NCBI GenBank assembly: GCA_965238125.1
Contig: OZ250179.1
Span: 2,976,001 to 3,040,000 of the forward strand
Direction: 5' to 3'
Origin: UBA6623 sp965238125
GTDB lineage: Bacteria; Acidobacteriota; Terriglobia; Bryobacterales; UBA6623
Length of the DNA: 64,000 nucleotides
This document shows, piece by piece, positions 62,235-64,000 of this stretch. The translations under genes were made by a program, and so were the position numbers. The notes under the pieces were generated by a model. It searched no databases, was not told the origin of the DNA, and saw only the letters and a list, made by a program, of their open reading frames with translations. Numbering within the stretch: position 1 is the stretch's first letter; every line of letters begins with the position of its first letter.

Positions 62235-63149
62235 ATGGCCTCGAACCGCAATCGCCGCTGGATCTGGGCGGTTTTCTTCGTGACGGTATTTCCTGTTGCC
62301 GTCGTCCATTTCTCCTGCGTGGCGGTGCTCGGACCCGGCAGTTGGGGTTCGGGCGTAGAGGAGAAAGAACCCCTCATGGAACCGGCTCGGGGGCGGCCTG
62401 ACCTGGCCCCCTACGTCGAGCAATGGGAGGCCGCCCGTAACGCCGGGCAAACCGCCGAGGTTTCCCCGGCCTGGGCCGTCGAGTCGCTCGGGGTCCGCGC
62501 GGGTGATATCGTTTGGGCCGATCGCTTCGAGGGAACCGGCCAAAGTGTCTTACTGACGGCGGGCGGCGGGAATTGGACCGAACAGCAACGGCTCTATCTG
62601 TCGACGGGCCCGGAGGCGGAGCTTCGAGAGGTCGAGATTCCAGCTGAAATGATCCTGCGGCGCCCGACCCTTTTGAAGAGCGGAGGTCAAACGCAGCTGA
62701 TCGTCGGCCGTTGGAATAGCTGGGCCGTTTCGCCGACCCAAAAGCTGAGCCGCTATCGAAAGAGTTGGTTCGACCCGACACTGAGGCCCGAGCACTCTCT
62801 CTTTGCATACGACGAAGAAACGGGCGCCTTCGAAATGCTCGGTCCCGGCGGCGGCCTCAAGCCCTCGCCGGACCGCACCAAGGCCGTGATCGTGCGCTCC
62901 GGCGCGCTGGGGACCACGCTCCACAGCCTGCACGTCTGGGAACCCGGTTCCGGGGCAATGGAAACCATTGCTTCGCTTAGCGAAGCCGATCCGGGTTCGG
63001 GGCGTTCGTTTGATTACGGATGGTCGACGGATTCGAAAGCAGTCTTCATTTGGGGTTCGGCGGGAGGGTTCCGAGCCCGCGCCCAAGACCGTCGCGAACT
63101 GCAATGGATCTACATGGCGGCGGAAAAGAAGGTCTTTTCGATCGACTGA
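62235..63149 (+). CDS. membrane-anchored hypothetical protein
   Basis: 304 residues from the ATG at 62235 (a GTG at 62208 is in frame). One N-terminal membrane helix (WIWAVFFVTVFPVAVVHFSC) then an extracytoplasmic part with propeller-like strands (SLFAYDEETGAFEMLGPGGG, KPSPDRTKAVIVRSGAL, LHVWEPGSGAM, YGWSTDSKAVFIWGS) in WD40/PD40-like periodicity, too short for a complete propeller. No enzyme motif. TACAAT ends 10 nt before the ATG. Confidence 0.6.
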   Translation: MASNRNRRWIWAVFFVTVFPVAVVHFSCVAVLGPGSWGSGVEEKEPLMEPARGRPDLAPYVEQWEAARNAGQTAEVSPAWAVESLGVRAGDIVWADRFEGTGQSVLLTAGGGNWTEQQRLYLSTGPEAELREVEIPAEMILRRPTLLKSGGQTQLIVGRWNSWAVSPTQKLSRYRKSWFDPTLRPEHSLFAYDEETGAFEMLGPGGGLKPSPDRTKAVIVRSGALGTTLHSLHVWEPGSGAMETIASLSEADPGSGRSFDYGWSTDSKAVFIWGSAGGFRARAQDRRELQWIYMAAEKKVFSID

Positions 63150-63189
63150 GGGTCGCGCCGCTTGCCGTTACAAATGAACTACGCCTGAA

Positions 63190-63999
63190 CTATCCTTGAA
63201 CGGTCGCCGCGGTGAAGCTAAGCAAATCGCCGTCCTCGCGGGCCAACTCTCGCAGTCTGTCGTAATTCCCCGCCATATCGCAGAGCTGTTGCGGATTGGG
63301 GCAATTCAGGTACACCGGGTCGCTGTCTTTCAGATGGCGCCGGTAGACGTCGACCGCGTCGTCAAATCGCTCGAGCCGCGCGAACAACTTCACGAGCGTC
63401 TGCGCCGGCGCGGTGCCGACCTCATAGGGATCACTGGCGTCCACCTTGCCTCGAAAATGCTTCACGGCGGCCTCGACGTCTTCGCCGAGAACCGCGCGGA
63501 GATAAATTTCGTGGTCCTCGAAGACGCTGTCAAAGGGTGGTTGGCCGGCGTATTGGAACATTTCGGAAAGCCGCTTGCCGTAGTCGCACAGTTCGATCAC
63601 GAGCCGCAGGGTTTCCTGGTCGCGCCACTCGACGCTGTATTGCACGATCGAACCGACGTGCGAGGTGTCGATGTAGTAGTTCGCGCCCTCGAAAAGCCAA
63701 TCACGGCCCTCAATCAACTCGGAAACGCTGTCGGTTTCGGGGACTTTGCCTTCTTGACGCTCGATCGCGCGGCGTAGATTGTCGCGTAGTTCGCCGTGGA
63801 CCGTTTCGGTCAGCAAGCGGGCTGACTCGGTAAGCCCTTCCGGACCCGGGTATTGCGCGAAATACGTGATCGCCCGGCAGGTCCCAAAGTTTTCGAGCAG
63901 CAACTCGAAGCCCTTGCGAGGATGCACGCGCTCGTTGTAGGCGATTTCAATCACGCCCTCTTGGTCGTCGCCGGGCTCGAGCCGGTTGATAGCCTGGTG
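63190..63999 (-). CDS. hypothetical TPR-like protein, 5' partial
   Basis: The frame stays open to the right edge, so the N-terminus lies beyond the window. About 269 residues seen. The C-terminal part suggests degenerate TPRs (FARLERFDDAVDVYRRHLKD, NYDRLRELARED), and a conserved-looking NFGTCRAITYFAQYP segment lies near the visible start. The translated edge reads HQAINRLEPGDDQEGVIEI. No catalytic motif recognised; function unknown. Confidence 0.6.
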   Translation of the reverse strand, partial: HQAINRLEPGDDQEGVIEIAYNERVHPRKGFELLLENFGTCRAITYFAQYPGPEGLTESARLLTETVHGELRDNLRRAIERQEGKVPETDSVSELIEGRDWLFEGANYYIDTSHVGSIVQYSVEWRDQETLRLVIELCDYGKRLSEMFQYAGQPPFDSVFEDHEIYLRAVLGEDVEAAVKHFRGKVDASDPYEVGTAPAQTLVKLFARLERFDDAVDVYRRHLKDSDPVYLNCPNPQQLCDMAGNYDRLRELAREDGDLLSFTAATVQG

Positions 64000-64000
64000 A

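Overview
The window looks like a chromosomal segment of a GC-rich, Gram-negative heterotroph, most likely an acidobacterium (Bryobacterales/Solibacter-like), with Planctomycetota as the main alternative. The evidence is indirect: a VWFA-related secreted protein and a TonB-dependent receptor with an N-terminal carboxypeptidase-regulatory domain (both typical of Acidobacteriota), three DUF1549/DUF1553 cytochrome-like proteins and two DUF1501 proteins (both phyla), a Cys-type sulfatase, a 'KSTGPRT' family protein, and many short palindromic intergenic repeats. No rRNA, tRNA or CRISPR array was seen, so the placement is inference.

Layout. 1-9.7 kb: M20 peptidase (cut by the left edge), asd, two membrane transporters, a candidate structured RNA with a strong terminator, a frameshifted zinc-ribbon/DUF4870 gene, a MITE-like element with 9-bp target duplications, tadA, and a first DUF1549/DUF1553 protein. 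9.7-17.7 kb: a coiled-coil membrane protein, an amidohydrolase, xylulokinase, trpD, sucCD and ndk. 17.6-27 kb: a decayed membrane-protein gene, sulfatase, VWFA protein, response regulator, an octaheme TPR cytochrome translationally coupled to a zinc alcohol dehydrogenase, and an S41 protease. 27-39 kb: a DinD fragment, then two DUF1549/DUF1553 + DUF1501 pairs; the second pair is split by about 1.1 kb of repeats plus a frameshifted DUF2442 gene and a HicB-like antitoxin.

39-47.5 kb: an ECF sigma/anti-sigma pair with a secreted protein, facing a TonB-dependent receptor, then a secreted M23 peptidase and a very small basic protein. 47.9-51.3 kb: a compact sulfate-assimilation cluster (sat, APS reductase, cysC, PHP-domain phosphatase) in which the PHP enzyme may remove the by-product pAp. 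51.4-55.2 kb: a second ECF sigma/anti-sigma operon ending in two membrane proteins (B-box zinc finger; DUF5668/DUF4097-like). 55.3-64 kb: an orphan RACo-type ASKHA/2Fe-2S protein, a Rho_N-like protein, a G/T-rich tract, an intact IS1380/IS4-type transposase, a KSTGPRT-family gene, rsmA, a membrane-anchored protein and a TPR-like protein cut by the right edge.

Themes: extracellular polymer breakdown and surface redox proteins (DUF1549/1553/1501, sulfatase, xylulokinase, TonB receptor, multiheme cytochrome), envelope sensing (two ECF modules), and unusual repeat density. At least six dispersed repeat families are visible, two of them MITE-like, and five genes are frameshifted, truncated or decayed, which suggests a genome remodelled by small non-autonomous elements.
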